Shown: piece after piece, positions 47,701 through 53,231 of the stretch | Layout of the letters: the number at the start of each line of letters is the position of its first letter | Position numbering within the stretch: the first letter of the stretch is position 1 | From: Dendrophyllia cribrosa | Taxonomy: Eukaryota > Cnidaria > Anthozoa > Scleractinia > Dendrophylliidae | NCBI GenBank assembly: GCA_024195265.1 | Contig: JAJLRJ010000001.1 | Span: forward strand, 10,118,585-10,182,584 | Direction: 5' to 3' | DNA: 64,000 nucleotides | Program-made: the position numbers and the translations under genes | The notes under the pieces: model-generated | Databases searched by the model: none | Told to the model about the DNA's origin: nothing | What the model saw: the letters and a program-made list of their open reading frames with translations, nothing else

Positions 47701-49533
47701 AACTCTTACTATTTTATTCAAATTCAACCGACCTGTTCAAATGATCTCGACATTTACTTCAACAATTCTAAAATATTCAGCATCTATTGAAGCAAACACT
47801 GAAACCGTTTTAACGGGCCTTTGGGTCAATTTAATACATTGAGAAACATTAATTTTCGCAATTTTTAAATGTTTTGGGGGTGAATAGGCCGGGACAATAT
47901 CAGCGTACACATAACATCGTAACTCAAGCCGTATATGTAAATACAGAAAAGAAACAATGACTGCATGTTTAATCGTCCACAGAGTTCCAAGCTAACAAAC
48001 AAATTAATAAATTGGATAACGTCTGATATATTTAAAGGGTTTTTGGTAACGTATATTGTGAGCCTAAGTGAACAGAATTACAAGTGAGGTCTCAACCCCC
48101 TCCCCCCAACCTCTAAATTCAAGGGCTCGATCAACTTGAGTCGTGTGTTGTGTTCTAACAGGAGCCCAAAACCCTAACGTTTGAGTCTGTGGATGAAATC
48201 TAATAAAAGCTATGGAGCAGTACTTTCCTGTGGTGCTGTTTATTATGTTGTAAACCCGGGGTTGTAAATAACTGTTTGCACGTAACGTTAAAACGAATTT
48301 TCTGCTTTCCCCGATAGTAAAAACCGTGATTGTTGCTCATCGGATCACCTTGTTTATCTTTGTTTAAGCCACGTATCTTCATGGTTACAAAGAAAAAGCT
48401 AGTATATACAATGAAAAATCTTTTCAAATACCAGAGCAAAACACGCAGGTACCAGAAAAGAACAAAGTTTAACCAGTGAATTCTTTTATCCAAACAAAAC
48501 CTCAACTCACCATGAATCGCAGGTTTTCACTCTTTAACTTCCGATCTCTTACTTACCTTTTTCTCAAAATACAAATAAATGAGTAGGATATAAATTACAA
48601 CGTATATATTTCGTCGAATTATTACAGAGCACAAGAAAAAAATAGTTTTGCCAAATTTCCGTTAGGTTTGCTTCTTCGAAAAGCGCCTTTCGAAAAAATT
48701 GTATGAACTAAATTATTGACAAAGGCACATATAACAAAGTTTAACGACATAAATTAAAAAAGGAAATTGAACTCTCATAACGAAGAGAGCAAATTCAGTA
48801 CCTCGTATTCGAAAAATATAGAACTATTACGAATAAAATAACGAAAAGAAAACGTTGCAAAAAAAAGGAATAAAAATATAATGCAAGCCGATCGCTAAAT
48901 GTTCAGGAAGTAAACAAAGTAAGGTCGGCGAAACGGGTCGAGAAATTTGTTGAAAAATTGATTTCTTGTACTAATTTTATCGTTTTGATGTCGAGTTATG
49001 TGTTTTTGATAGAAGGGCAGAGCAATTCACAACTTGAAAGATAAAGCGCGTCAAATGCATGGTTTATTACACACATGAATGCATCCGTCACGAACTTTAA
49101 CAGTACACTGCACAGACGATTGCACATTTACCGATACCTCCTCAGCTTAGAAATATATAGTATTACTGAGATATTTAAACGACTAATGAATATAAAATCG
49201 TTATGTTCCACTAAGGGATCCAATGGAAAAAGGAAATGAGAGATTCAGTGGAAGAAATTCATTTCCGGTTCTATCGTTATAGTTAAATGAAACCTTACCG
49301 TATGGTGGAGACGAATTAAAAGACAAAACCACTGCTTCTGCTAAAGTATCATAACTCGCCAGAAACCAGTCCCTCTTGCTTTTCTCCAAGGTATAGTTAC
49401 TTCCCCTGCGCAGTGGAGAAAAAACTATGTCATCTCCTGTTAGCGTACCTTTGCCTTCTACGAAGATGAAGCCGACGACACAACACAATGTAAGAATAGA
49501 GATTAAATTCTTCTCCTTCAAAAAAGAGGCCAT
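11071..49533 (-). CDS. Prominin (CD133-like five-span membrane glycoprotein)
   Basis: Twenty-four coding exons were chained by eye with matching phases into a 901-residue protein, close to the 850-870 residues usual for prominins. There is a signal peptide (residues 1 to about 28). TM1 is near 112-133, followed by a cysteine-rich cytosolic turn (CFRCKGKCGGE), and TM2 is near 159-181. A long N-glycosylated extracellular loop follows, then TM3 near 441-466, TM4 near 491-514 and a second large loop. TM5 is near 799-822, followed by a cytosolic tail with the family-typical LAKHLRR and a GEDIYSD motif. Sequons are frequent in the loops (NYT, NFS, NFT, NIT, NAT, NMT, NST, NIS). Prominins mark plasma-membrane protrusions and bind cholesterol. 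The tail ends IIVDI, which could act as a class II PDZ ligand. Penultimate exon 12132-12230 gives an alternative tail. Intron 14 is 13 kb and mostly satellite. Assignment is by recognition of the architecture and conserved blocks. Confidence 0.93.
11728..11940. repeat. MITE with TTTAACCCTTTAAGCCCTA ends
   Basis: The 19-bp left end tttaaccctttaagcccta is mirrored at 11922-11940 (tagggtttaaagggttaaa). The interior is AT-rich and non-coding. It lies in the last intron of the prominin gene. Confidence 0.75.
11974..12076. repeat. Near-perfect hairpin MITE
   Basis: Arms of about 45 bp starting agtctcctacgcagccgtta are mirrored on the right, ending ggctgcgaaggagact, with a short GT-rich loop. Only one or two mismatches, so it is young. 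It lies in the last intron, about 55 bp from the alternative exon. Confidence 0.85.
12132..12230 (-). CDS. Prominin alternative exon 24 (alternative C-terminus)
   Basis: 99 nt between acceptor ataaacag and donor gtaaga, entering and leaving in phase 2. Spliced to exon 23 it encodes a serine/proline-rich tail (SRSSPTSTPSSSDSSPESPE then TNQSKKWSRY) and stops at TAA 12134-12136. The stop is 2 nt before the donor, so a transcript including this exon would place its stop almost at the last junction and should escape nonsense-mediated decay. Skipping it joins exon 23 to the exon at 11185 in the same frame. Confidence 0.7.
12619..12913. repeat. TIR element enclosing a possible tRNA-like (SINE-like) core
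   Basis: The TIRs of about 50 bp (left starting aaatcataccgtccagaagg, right ending cggtatgattt) are nearly identical. On the minus strand the interior contains a B-box-like word, ACAGGTTCAATCC, and an upstream A-box-like TGGTTAGC, so a tRNA-derived core is possible. It lies in the intron between the TM5 exon and the alternative exon. Confidence 0.6.
12996..13198 (-). CDS. Prominin exon 23 (TM5 and tail start)
   Basis: 203 nt, phase 0 in and phase 2 out (donor tg|gtaagt). It encodes TM5 (VWLCLGVIAMFSVITIILSV), then HLAKHLRR and a tyrosine-containing GEDIYSDEG tail, ending RPRFTAP plus two bases. The LAK(H/Y)..RR and E-D-(I/V)-Y signature is diagnostic for prominins. Confidence 0.92.
13330..13560. 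repeat. Probable dispersed repeat fragment
   Basis: The stretch contains two paired inverted words around ctaattggttttaaaaaacc and ttgcttaacccatcagaagt, and a GC-rich gcgccggcg/gcgccggc at both edges. It lies in intron 22. Open frames on both strands here carry no recognised protein. Confidence 0.35.
14091..14575. repeat. GC-ended TIR element, copy 2
   Basis: The left end gggctatacggggatg and the right end cggagcatccccgtat plus ttgagtacccc match the copy at 6060-6486, as does the internal ggtatatgaaaggg motif. The middle (14280-14420) differs. It sits in the prominin intron between exons 22 and 23. Confidence 0.7.
14633..14722 (-). CDS. Prominin exon 22
   Basis: 90 nt, phase 0 at both ends, acceptor tgtattag, donor gtg|gtgagt. 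It encodes LRNDVGDCHPIRNVYDVLVS and DVCANAVSLV. The C-P-(I/V)...D....C spacing is the conserved block just before TM5. Confidence 0.84.
15091..15159 (-). CDS. Prominin exon 21
   Basis: 69 nt, phase 0 at both ends, acceptor attgtag, donor aag|gtaagg. It encodes AGKKSLGRTLGWMDQFLED and TITK, matching the KK.GRT.....F motif of prominins. Confidence 0.86.
15492..15699. repeat. TIR element with 38-bp arms
   Basis: The left arm cattaaagagtctgaccc...gcgcgc is mirrored on the right (gcgcgc...gggtcagattctttaatg) with about one mismatch. Non-coding, in the intron between exons 20 and 21. Confidence 0.75.
16032..16112 (-). CDS. Prominin exon 20
   Basis: 81 nt, phase 0 at both ends, acceptor ttcaag, donor gag|gtttgt. 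It encodes NDANKIDLSRVKFRNILEGD and GLVVANE. Confidence 0.82.
16217..16270 (-). CDS. Prominin exon 19
   Basis: 54 nt, phase 0 at both ends, acceptor ctgttag, donor atg|gtaaga. It encodes GELAEKSQLLMGKNMNVM. Confidence 0.8.
16553..16645 (-). CDS. Prominin exon 18
   Basis: 93 nt, phase 0 at both ends, donor gtg|gtgaga. It encodes VSAGVTGKLRSTKDALNKL and HDDTINISQPLV, helical with one NIS sequon. Confidence 0.84.
16831..16908 (-). CDS. Prominin exon 17
   Basis: 78 nt, phase 0 at both ends, acceptor ttgacag, donor gtgagt. It encodes AAKPFLKNSLSLPTFAKELE and TAASEQ. Confidence 0.84.
17459..17605 (-). CDS. Prominin exon 16
   Basis: 147 nt, phase 0 at both ends. It encodes KIPPMDEILAHLNSTLINIT through FDSGVQEIEFFKYAME, a helical second-loop segment with NST and NIT sequons. 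Flanking reading frame on both sides is intronic. Confidence 0.88.
17929..18230. repeat. TIR element with TCCCATATAAAAA ends, copy 1
   Basis: The left end reads gattcccatataaaaatgac then gatcgtcgta. The right end is atttttta tatgggagtct. It shares internal words (aaatgaccaccgtt, accttttagg) with the longer copy at 53232-53925. The C-rich tract after it (18232-18292) is low complexity. Confidence 0.6.
18558..18838. repeat. TIR element carrying a hammerhead-like core
   Basis: The left end aacgagaagtccaaggacta and right end tagtccttggacttctcgtt are inverted copies, with flanking tatac on both sides. A CTGAAGA...GAAA core with a 6-bp helix lies at 18742-18788. The element ends 46 bp from prominin exon 15, inside intron 15. 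Confidence 0.65.
18742..18788 (+). ncRNA. Hammerhead-ribozyme-like core (degenerate or partial)
   Basis: CTGAAGA is followed by a 6-bp helix (GGCTGG/CCAGCC), GAAA, and a short helix III (ATATT/AATAT), which matches the order CUGANGA-stem II-GAAA-stem III. I could not find a convincing stem I, so activity is doubtful. Known family context: Penelope-like elements carry such motifs. Confidence 0.35.
18884..18968 (-). CDS. Prominin exon 15
   Basis: 85 nt, phase 2 in and phase 0 out, acceptor attacag, donor gat|gtaggt. It encodes QCSQKKTPWELLQLDRKFN and FENMTSYKD, matching the CKKN...L..FN block of prominins. It lies 46 bp from a repeat element with a hammerhead-like core. Confidence 0.85.
20340..20650. 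repeat. 15-bp tandem repeat at the edge of the satellite
   Basis: About 18 imperfect units of gatcacccgccagaa. They run directly into the 28-bp satellite, whose unit is this 15-mer plus a 13-mer. The open frame on the minus strand (a pentapeptide-like repeat) is a by-product, not a gene. Confidence 0.85.
20651..30300. repeat. Large 28-bp satellite in prominin intron 14
   Basis: About 300 tandem units. Each is gatcacccaccagaa followed by gtaggtacgaata, with frequent variants (cccgcc for cccacc, gaact for gaata). It is interrupted by a LINE at 22059-23092. Two higher-order duplications are visible: 448 bp (16 units, from about 20770) and 924 bp (33 units, about 27456-28379 and 28380-29303). 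No spacers vary between units, so this is not CRISPR. Open frames inside are repeats only. Confidence 0.95.
22059..23092 (-). mobile_element. 5'-truncated non-LTR retrotransposon (LINE) in the satellite
   Basis: On the minus strand a reading frame runs to a stop at 22145. It encodes reverse-transcriptase motifs GVPQGSILGPLL, the catalytic FADDTS, LSLNVAKTELVI and LGLTIDAQLSWSKHVDEI, then an FDYCSPVWD and LQNRAARVIT region and a C-terminal domain. This order and these words fit CR1/Jockey-type LINEs. The 5' part is missing. The element starts within RT, and its first dozen codons belong to satellite DNA. The 3' end carries three attaca-type hexamers. The frame is intact, so insertion is probably recent. 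Confidence 0.9.
30480..31450 (-). pseudogene. Decayed LINE reverse-transcriptase fragments
   Basis: Near 31310-31430 the minus strand encodes LLNKFEECSG and LKINPTKTEAIWLGKNRN, an RT palm/thumb block. Near 30483-31001 it encodes a C-terminal part, with KLNIFQFKLIHNTLPHRVL and a late cysteine/histidine region (LRHLIVSCP). Frameshifts and stops separate the pieces. It belongs to a different LINE type from the one in the satellite. It lies in prominin intron 14, in the same strand sense as the gene. Confidence 0.7.
31614..31750. repeat. Hairpin MITE
   Basis: The left arm tggttgttcgaaaggtggat with agcgctatc is mirrored on the right (gatagcgctatcc...gaacaacc). Inner words taaatcactatcc/ggattgtgattta also pair. 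Lies in prominin intron 14 near exon 14. Confidence 0.75.
31931..32025 (-). CDS. Prominin exon 14
   Basis: 95 nt, phase 0 in and phase 2 out (ag|gtaacc). It encodes TIDDPSTLGYYPVSKAILAN and GIIDIQLSDVL in the second extracellular loop. It is followed by the 13 kb intron that carries the satellite. Confidence 0.84.
32208..32331 (-). CDS. Prominin exon 13 (TM4)
   Basis: 124 nt, phase 2 in and phase 0 out, donor aac|gtaagt. TM4 is VVALYFFSAFFLNLILAVTF, followed by FLGANATVLCQSAADLS. The GAN...C block after TM4 is characteristic of prominins. Confidence 0.9.
32440..32640. repeat. Probable repeat fragment rich in cggccc/ccggac words
   Basis: It starts ctattataatatgac and ends agtcatattataaaat, so its ends are inverted copies of about 12 bp. 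The interior has ggccccgct twice. MITE-like, between exons 12 and 13. Confidence 0.5.
32641..32783. repeat. Hairpin MITE
   Basis: The left arm acttattgactgagttaggt and the following ccggacgggaaaatatttgg are mirrored on the right, ending cactcagtcaataagt. The loop around ctcgctgcgctcgg is itself palindromic. It lies directly beside the previous repeat. Confidence 0.8.
32901..33053 (-). CDS. Prominin exon 12 (TM3)
   Basis: 153 nt, phase 2 at both ends. TM3 is WITLLSISLAVVFVVLLTF, followed by a cytosolic loop TPSTRSDTSNCAGRALI that aligns with the short TM3-TM4 loop of prominins. Confidence 0.88.
33182..33270 (-). CDS. Prominin exon 11
   Basis: 89 nt, phase 0 in and phase 2 out. It encodes LQTDVLLPTKNKVHNVFGKG and GLLNRYDKY, the juxtamembrane part before TM3. 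Confidence 0.84.
33650..33726 (-). CDS. Prominin exon 10
   Basis: 77 nt, phase 1 in and phase 0 out, donor gtaagt. It encodes EITTFTKELQDFTAKMVDS and IRKAGDA. Confidence 0.84.
33861..33924 (-). CDS. Prominin exon 9
   Basis: 64 nt, phase 0 in and phase 1 out, donor gtgagt. It encodes GENKFNSMPAKVYETTISG and TQ, resembling the family's loop segment before the VQRQT-type motif. Confidence 0.82.
34774..34902 (+). pseudogene. Possible N-terminal fragment of a RecQ-like helicase
   Basis: A frame starting MAFVDYVQEAFLKLSVNSD contains FDLKPEQKEE, which resembles the Q-motif (KPEQ) that opens RecQ-type helicase domains common in cnidarian repeats. No Walker A follows and the frame ends at 34902, so at best it is a broken remnant within a repeat. 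Lies in the prominin intron between exons 8 and 9. Confidence 0.3.
34910..36590. other. Intronic stretch with tacgcgcgtaaa words
   Basis: No gene seen. 35600-35780 carries several ttacgcgcgtaaa/acgtacg words like those in the Harbinger ends at 40888 and 41830, so an old relative may lie here. A hammerhead-like remnant lies at 35332-35362. Confidence 0.4.
35332..35362 (+). ncRNA. Hammerhead-like remnant
   Basis: CTGACGA, a weak helix region around CCTAGCACTC, and GAAACATCAG, followed by tttttaaatccctttacggg. The arrangement and flank resemble the element at 39615-39742, but helix II is damaged. Likely a dead Penelope-type tail. Confidence 0.3.
36593..36875. repeat. TIR element with agggtctcaaatggg ends
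   Basis: The left end agggtctcaatgggg and right end cccatttgagaccct are inverted copies. Inner acggttaacggtta words occur in both halves. Non-coding, in the prominin intron between exons 8 and 9. Confidence 0.65.
37059..37126. repeat. 15-bp minisatellite
   Basis: About five units of tattcccctcgacgt with variants. Nearby hairpin 37701-37821 contains the same tattcccctcg word. Confidence 0.7.
37701..37821. repeat. Hairpin MITE
   Basis: The left arm gttattgacctgtccctcgg and gatatgtgatatattccccт-like sequence (37721-37741) mirror the right arm, ending cctggacaataac. The loop holds ctcgggctacgccctcgg. A related half-end (gggaatatatcacataaccc) occurs at 36930. Confidence 0.8.
39372..39449 (-). 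CDS. Prominin exon 8
   Basis: 78 nt, phase 0 at both ends, from ttcttag to gtttgt. It encodes VPDLAKELSIINAILSRND and FAAQSTE in the helical first loop. Confidence 0.84.
39615..39742. repeat. Inverted-repeat element with two facing hammerhead-like cores
   Basis: The ends taaattggccac and gtggccaattta pair. Inside, the plus strand has CTGACGA (39682-39688) with GAAACGTCAGC, and the minus strand has CTGATGA (39674-39668) with GAGACGTCAGC. The paired gctgacgt/acgtcagc arms flank both. The layout suggests a head-to-head Penelope-type tail. Lies in prominin intron 7. Confidence 0.6.
39786..40415. repeat. TIR element with about 165-bp arms
   Basis: The left arm starts caaagtactcagcgcgttcc and runs to about 39951. 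The right arm (from about 40253) mirrors it and ends cgcgctgagtattttg. A perfect 39-bp palindrome sits inside at 39976-40014. Open frames are by-products. First of three adjacent elements in intron 7. Confidence 0.8.
40460..40845. repeat. Fold-back element with one-sided heptamer expansion
   Basis: The left arm begins ggcaggggtaatttgcag, then carries 23 copies of gaacgcc (40480-40640), then cattgttctcacccttaaca and onward to ctgta near 40710. The right arm is its reverse complement but carries only three ggcgttc copies before tgcaaattacccctgcc. The pair of long open frames on both strands is an artefact of a 7-bp unit. Confidence 0.9.
40888..41830 (-). mobile_element. PIF/Harbinger DNA transposon, internally deleted
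   Basis: The terminal inverted repeats are left aaggtggatttccactgtcg and right cgacagtggaaatccacctt. Each end is followed by acgtacgtaaaa-type subrepeats. A clean target-site duplication is not visible (TTA on the left, TAT on the right). The minus strand carries the first part of a Harbinger transposase. It lies in prominin intron 7. Confidence 0.8.
41029..41643 (-). pseudogene. Truncated Harbinger transposase (HARBI1-like)
   Basis: A 204-residue frame. After a basic N-terminus (LRQRRKRRQKYRKRF) come FYKYFRMTPERFDHLLSLVG, YREPISPGERLAVTLRFLAT, then GDSLQTISFSYRLGHTTVSR and IIPEVCDALW, the helix-turn-helix part that precedes the DDE nuclease domain in Harbinger transposases. About residue 150 the similarity stops and the frame runs into the right-end repeat, so the DDE nuclease domain is missing. 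It cannot encode an active transposase. Confidence 0.8.
41874..42091 (-). CDS. Prominin exon 7
   Basis: 218 nt, phase 1 in and phase 0 out. It encodes a helical stretch beginning KITDLSDSMKDVAD and the cysteine pair region (TDCKKDPASVSAGACDKI) that matches the paired cysteines of the prominin first loop. It ends DFSK before gtaacc. Confidence 0.9.
42289..42570. repeat. Second fold-back element with heptamer expansion in one arm
   Basis: The outer arms tacagctatttcaattaacg and cgttaattgaaatagctgta pair. The left arm then has 8 copies of agctcaa (42314-42369) where the right arm has about two. Inner words agatagttgggagc and gctcccaactatct also pair. Lies in the prominin intron between exons 6 and 7. 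Confidence 0.85.
42793..42882 (-). CDS. Prominin exon 6
   Basis: 90 nt, phase 1 at both ends, acceptor tttacag, donor a|gtaagt. It encodes LPVNITTPVVKISRDAVD and ALLHDIRGLGP in the first extracellular loop. Confidence 0.84.
42981..43806. repeat. GC-ended element, copy 3, with nested palindrome
   Basis: The left end cccccggggaggggtttggg then gtactccctta and ctatacgggga, and the right end tggtcaagtaccacccc then cccgggag, match the other two copies. The interior carries a repeated gtcctaaacaggg word instead of the tatatgaaaggg word. A 276-bp palindrome is embedded at 43055-43330. Lies between prominin exons 5 and 6. Confidence 0.65.
43055..43330. repeat. Near-perfect 276-bp palindrome
   Basis: The left arm 43055-43183 starts tgaacaaaaacaatgaactg. 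The right arm 43201-43330 is its reverse complement with one single-base indel in a T run. The spacer is 17 nt. No coding content. Confidence 0.9.
44185..44251 (-). CDS. Prominin exon 5
   Basis: 67 nt, phase 0 in and phase 1 out, between tgctag and gtaagt. It encodes ELSEVTGENMNFTIGLITQ and ELS, with an NFT sequon. Confidence 0.82.
44728..44848 (-). CDS. Prominin exon 4
   Basis: 121 nt, phase 2 in and phase 0 out. It completes TM2 (IAAFSISLV) and starts the first large extracellular loop, ending KENTLK before gtaagt. Confidence 0.88.
45043..45251 (-). CDS. Prominin exon 3 (TM1, Cys-rich turn, start of TM2)
   Basis: 209 nt, phase 0 in and phase 2 out (donor at|gtgagt). It encodes AIAENLRI, TM1 (SLISAFVIPLVGIIFGCF), the family-typical KGKCGGE turn and most of TM2 (MFTAAISICSALIM). 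This is the strongest single prominin match in the window. Confidence 0.93.
45391..45622. repeat. 23-bp minisatellite
   Basis: Ten units of agttgcatcagttgcat followed by acacac (or gcacac, gcacaa). Because 23 is not a multiple of 3, all three frames stay open; these are not genes. Lies in prominin intron 2, about 140 bp from exon 3. Confidence 0.9.
46036..46106 (-). CDS. Prominin exon 2
   Basis: 71 nt, entering in phase 1 after atacag and leaving in phase 0 at gtgagt. It encodes TIKNGMRLLDGKGNFSAGD and LTRE, the short N-terminal ectodomain before TM1. Too short for ORF scanning; supported by phase continuity on both sides. Confidence 0.8.
46107..49298 (-). other. Prominin intron 1
   Basis: 3.2 kb AT-rich intron. 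Apart from the tandem duplication near 47066-48000, no recognisable feature was found; short open frames lack any family signature. Confidence 0.7.
47066..48000. repeat. Diverged tandem duplication in prominin intron 1
   Basis: A segment starting atctcgttcacgtttcaagc at 47066 recurs at about 47423 (atctcgttaacgttaagc) with the same order of later words: atattgaagatt, agttaataatta, aacctgggg, tgttggtgttc and attttctttcttc. A fainter third copy may start near 47754. Unit about 350 bp. Confidence 0.6.
49299..49533 (-). CDS. Prominin exon 1 (signal peptide)
   Basis: 235 nt encoding residues 1-78 plus one base. The start MASFLKEKN leads into a hydrophobic signal peptide (LISILTLCCVVGFIFVEG), and the exon ends SSPPYG with a strong donor g|gtaagg. 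Reading through the donor gives a spurious longer frame to 49201. Its length and phase equal those of the + strand exon at 58388-58622. Confidence 0.88.
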
Positions 49534-49701
49534 TTTGTCGTGACGTTTTTAGTTCATTTAGAGCGCCTTTTCTTTTAGAAGATTTTACGAATAAAGTGTA
49601 ATTCGCGTTAAAGAAAACGTTGTTGGCGGGCGCATTGTAGCTGCTATCAAAACAAAATGTTTTCATTTTACACTTTACTCTCGCACGTTGACAATCAGTT
49701 G

Positions 49702-49709
49702 TGACGTCA
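49702..49709. promoter_or_regulatory. CRE/ATF-type site (TGACGTCA) upstream of prominin
   Basis: A perfect palindromic TGACGTCA lies 169 bp upstream of the prominin ATG, next to a GC-rich patch (gcgcgcgcg). CREB/ATF family factors bind this word in animals. Its role here is inferred from position only. Confidence 0.35.
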
Positions 49710-49807
49710 CGGTCTAAGGGTGCGCGCGCGAGGCATCTTGGTTTATTAAAAGGCGGGAGATTCTGAACTTGTTACCAGAGCCTCTCCATTTTCTAACTGC
49801 TTGGAGA

Positions 49808-50155
49808 CCAGGAGCCCATAACCCGGAGCGTGCAACTACCATAAATTCGTGCAACGGCGTTTTCACAAGTAGGTTTATTTTTAGATAAGCCTTTCCCGCG
49901 AATTGGTTTCGGAAAGCCAATCACAAGCAATTGCATAATTAATAACTATTCACATGTTCACATTCCTGTGTGCTGAATGTCTGATTTCCAGTCGCTATGT
50001 GAGTATATGAATGGTTATTAATTATGTAATTGCTTGTGATTGGCTTTCCGAAACCATTCGCGGGAAAGGCTTATCTAAAAATAAACCAACTTGTAAAAAC
50101 GCCGTTTCACAGGCGCAGTATGGAAGTTGCACGCTCCGGGATTATGGGCTCCTGG
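49808..50155. repeat. Inverted-repeat element with about 150-bp arms upstream of prominin
   Basis: The left arm begins ccaggagcccataacccgga and passes through aagcctttcccgcgaattgg. The right arm mirrors it and ends gattatgggctcctgg. A spacer of about 45 bp lies in between. It starts about 275 bp upstream of the prominin ATG. Confidence 0.85.
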
Positions 50156-50159
50156 ACAA

Positions 50160-53100
50160 ACTAGACAAACTAGTTTTGTAATACCCAAATAAACGAAATC
50201 ATGTTAGAGCAATTTTAGAATGAACTTGAAAAACGGTTTCCTTGAGTGTTCGAGATCTGTTTCATCCGCCAATAGCTGAAAGGATCATGCCCGCTAAAAA
50301 TATCCCTAATATGGGAAGAGGCTTGTTCGATTAACCAATCCAATGCTGAGAAGTGAGTGACGTCAAAGAGAACGGCTACTATCAAAACAAGCTTTACTCG
50401 TTTTCCCGCTAAAAATAGAGACCATGTACCAAAAGCAAGTTTTTTTGCAAATTTGCCGACAGCAAAGCGCCTTTTGGTGCAATTTTCGCAAACGTTTTGC
50501 CTAAATTGTAGGCATGAAACAAAAAACAGAAACAGACCTTCCTACTTGTTACTTGAAATAATCTTCTATTAAATATTTGTTCAAAACTGACTTTTCGGTA
50601 AAATTAATTTGCCAGCCGTCCATCTTAGTACTGTAATAAGTGTTGTCATATCAGCATTAGCTAAATTTGGACTGCTTAGGGAACCAATCAGAATGCTGAA
50701 ACAGGTAAATAAAGGAATTTCATTATAACTTTTTCTGCTCAAATTCGGTCACGTGACCTGTCATGGCTGCAAAAGAAAAATAAATTGCTCAAAGGCGCGG
50801 CACTTTTTCTCATAATTTTTCGGCGCTTGGAAAACACTTTATGTTAACAAGAGTCTTGTATAATATTTACTTTTAAAAGTAAACTGTTAATTGCCATTCA
50901 AGTTAAAATATAAACGGGTTTTAAAAATTATAGCAAAAATGTAACCGTTCGGTATATCGTATTTTAAAAAGAATGTTAGATTCAGCCCGGCAAGGTGATA
51001 ATGATTAACATATAAATTGTTTACAGAGCTAAAATGAAAACAAGATGAATTCGTAACTTCCCAAGCGGTCTAAATTAAATTGGTAAAAGATTGACATAAA
51101 ACGCAACAGAAAGATGAGTTAATGTCTAGTCATGTCGATCACAATTTATTATTTGACACCATGCAAATAAAGGATTCAGTATCCTACCAATCATGAAACA
51201 AAACTTTAATATCATAAATAAAAGGGAGTGAGCTCTAGCTTTCATTAATTAAATATGTTTAGTTCCTACGTAACGGCTGTCAAAAAAAACGAAACATTAC
51301 CGACCACCGTTTTCTTCGTGAATTGAACCATCGCTTTTTCAGCTTAATCCAGTTGACTTTCACCTAAAACAAAATCGAAGTGGGGTAAGTTTTGGTCTTT
51401 GTTTTAAGCGTCACATTATAATGTCAGACTTCAGGCGAGCCTTGTTATTGTCAAACAGCTGTTGTCTTCGGAATTAAAAGCTTAGCTTACGGTAGTCTGA
51501 AAACTATAGTTAGCCAATGCTGCGGGTCGGTAAAAATTGAGTAAATGTATAATGAACAATTTCCGAACTGTACGCCATAATACATATTTCACGAAAGCTT
51601 ACCGGGATACTTAGTGCTTAATAATTAAGACGTTTTCTAAGGATTTTTATTTACCAACAGTCGCGTTGATAAATAAGGGTTTTTATGCCGGTTTTAGCGC
51701 GTTTGTCAGGCCCGAAGTAAATTATCCATTGTAATACAATCCTCGAACGCAATATGGATTTGGCGATGCACGCTTACATTTTTAGCATTTTTTTTTGTTT
51801 TAACCAACGCTAAAATCCCATCAGTTTTTTGGGTAACATTTTTTGATCTGTTCTGATATACCCTTTGAACATTTCTTCCACGTTTTATCTTGATAATTAA
51901 GTGCACGTCATATTTCGATTTTTAAAATTATTCAAAAAGACAACGAAACCTTGGGTTTCATTTCAATCGACGCAACGCTTTGATTACTTTTAACCATTAA
52001 TTTAGAGCAATTTATGACTAGACTGTTGCACACGGGAAATTGGGAAATTGTATTCGGAACGGAAATTGTCACATATGAGACATTAAAATTAGCATTATAA
52101 TATAAAGGCTTTTAAACAGAACCGGATTTAACTTTAGTTTGGTTTCGTGTTTCAAGGTGGCTCCCAAGAATATTGCAAAAAGTTACAAAGAATCTAAAGC
52201 CCAGTTTACATGTCTTGTCGTTTTTGCTCATGTTATTCACTGGAGTTACCCAGTGAGGATATCGACATTATTTTTCTGTTATTACTATTTTAGATTTTTG
52301 GTAACGACAGTTACTATGGCAACAAAGCACCTAAAGGGTGGCGGATCTTTTAAAACATTTGACATTCGGAGCTTCCTGCCGTGAATTGTTTTGATAAACG
52401 TTGCTATATTATGAAAATGGTCATAGCAGGTTTATAGGCTCCTGGTTACGCCATTACGATTTTGTCAATATCACGCAAATTGGTATATTTAACTATTAAG
52501 GAATTGTTCCGACAGACTTTTTCCTAAAAAGGAACTCAAAAGTGCAAAGTTTAAAAAAAAATCAACAAAGGAAACGCGAGAAAATCCGCTGTGCATTTTA
52601 CTTCTTTGTCTATGCCTACGTCGCAAAAATACAGTACGGAAAAAACTTTTCGTCCAAACTTTGGCGCGCGCTTGGTAATAAAACTGTTGGGCGCCACTGG
52701 TTTTATTTAATGTCTTTTCTGGAAATGATCAATTTATTAAAAATATGACGTTCGCTTAAACTTCTTTAAATTTTTAGTTCGAGTTGCATTTTCAGAAAGA
52801 AAGTGGTGGCTTTCCCCGGGCTTCCGTGCTGCCTACCCTGAGGTAGCGTCCGCCAAGCTAATTAACTCCAAAATATAATCGACTGTAGGAATTTCATTCT
52901 GGTCATGTATATCCGTGTGAATATAGAGTGCATTTTCCGCTCTTGGCTTAAATATTGCCATTGGTCCTTTTTAAATCGGGTTCATAATATCACTAATGTA
53001 AGGTACTATCCATCTAGAACCAATATTTTTATTGATCTCTTAGAAAAACACTTTTATATTGTCGTGACCGTTTATAGACAACAACAACAATCTGATTGTT

Positions 53101-53225
53101 GTCACTGTTTATCAATTCATAACTTTCAACGATGTCGGCTTTGTCCCTAAATGTATTGCAACAAGACAACACTTATCCAATTCGTCTATGAACGCTATCA
53201 TTCCGATGGGGGCGGGAGGAGAGGG
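50160..53225. other. Spacer between the two prominin genes, proximal part
   Basis: AT-rich. Short open frames at 50357, 51706, 52139 and 52905 show no family signature. Nothing else recognised. Confidence 0.5.
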
Positions 53226-53231
53226 GGGGAG

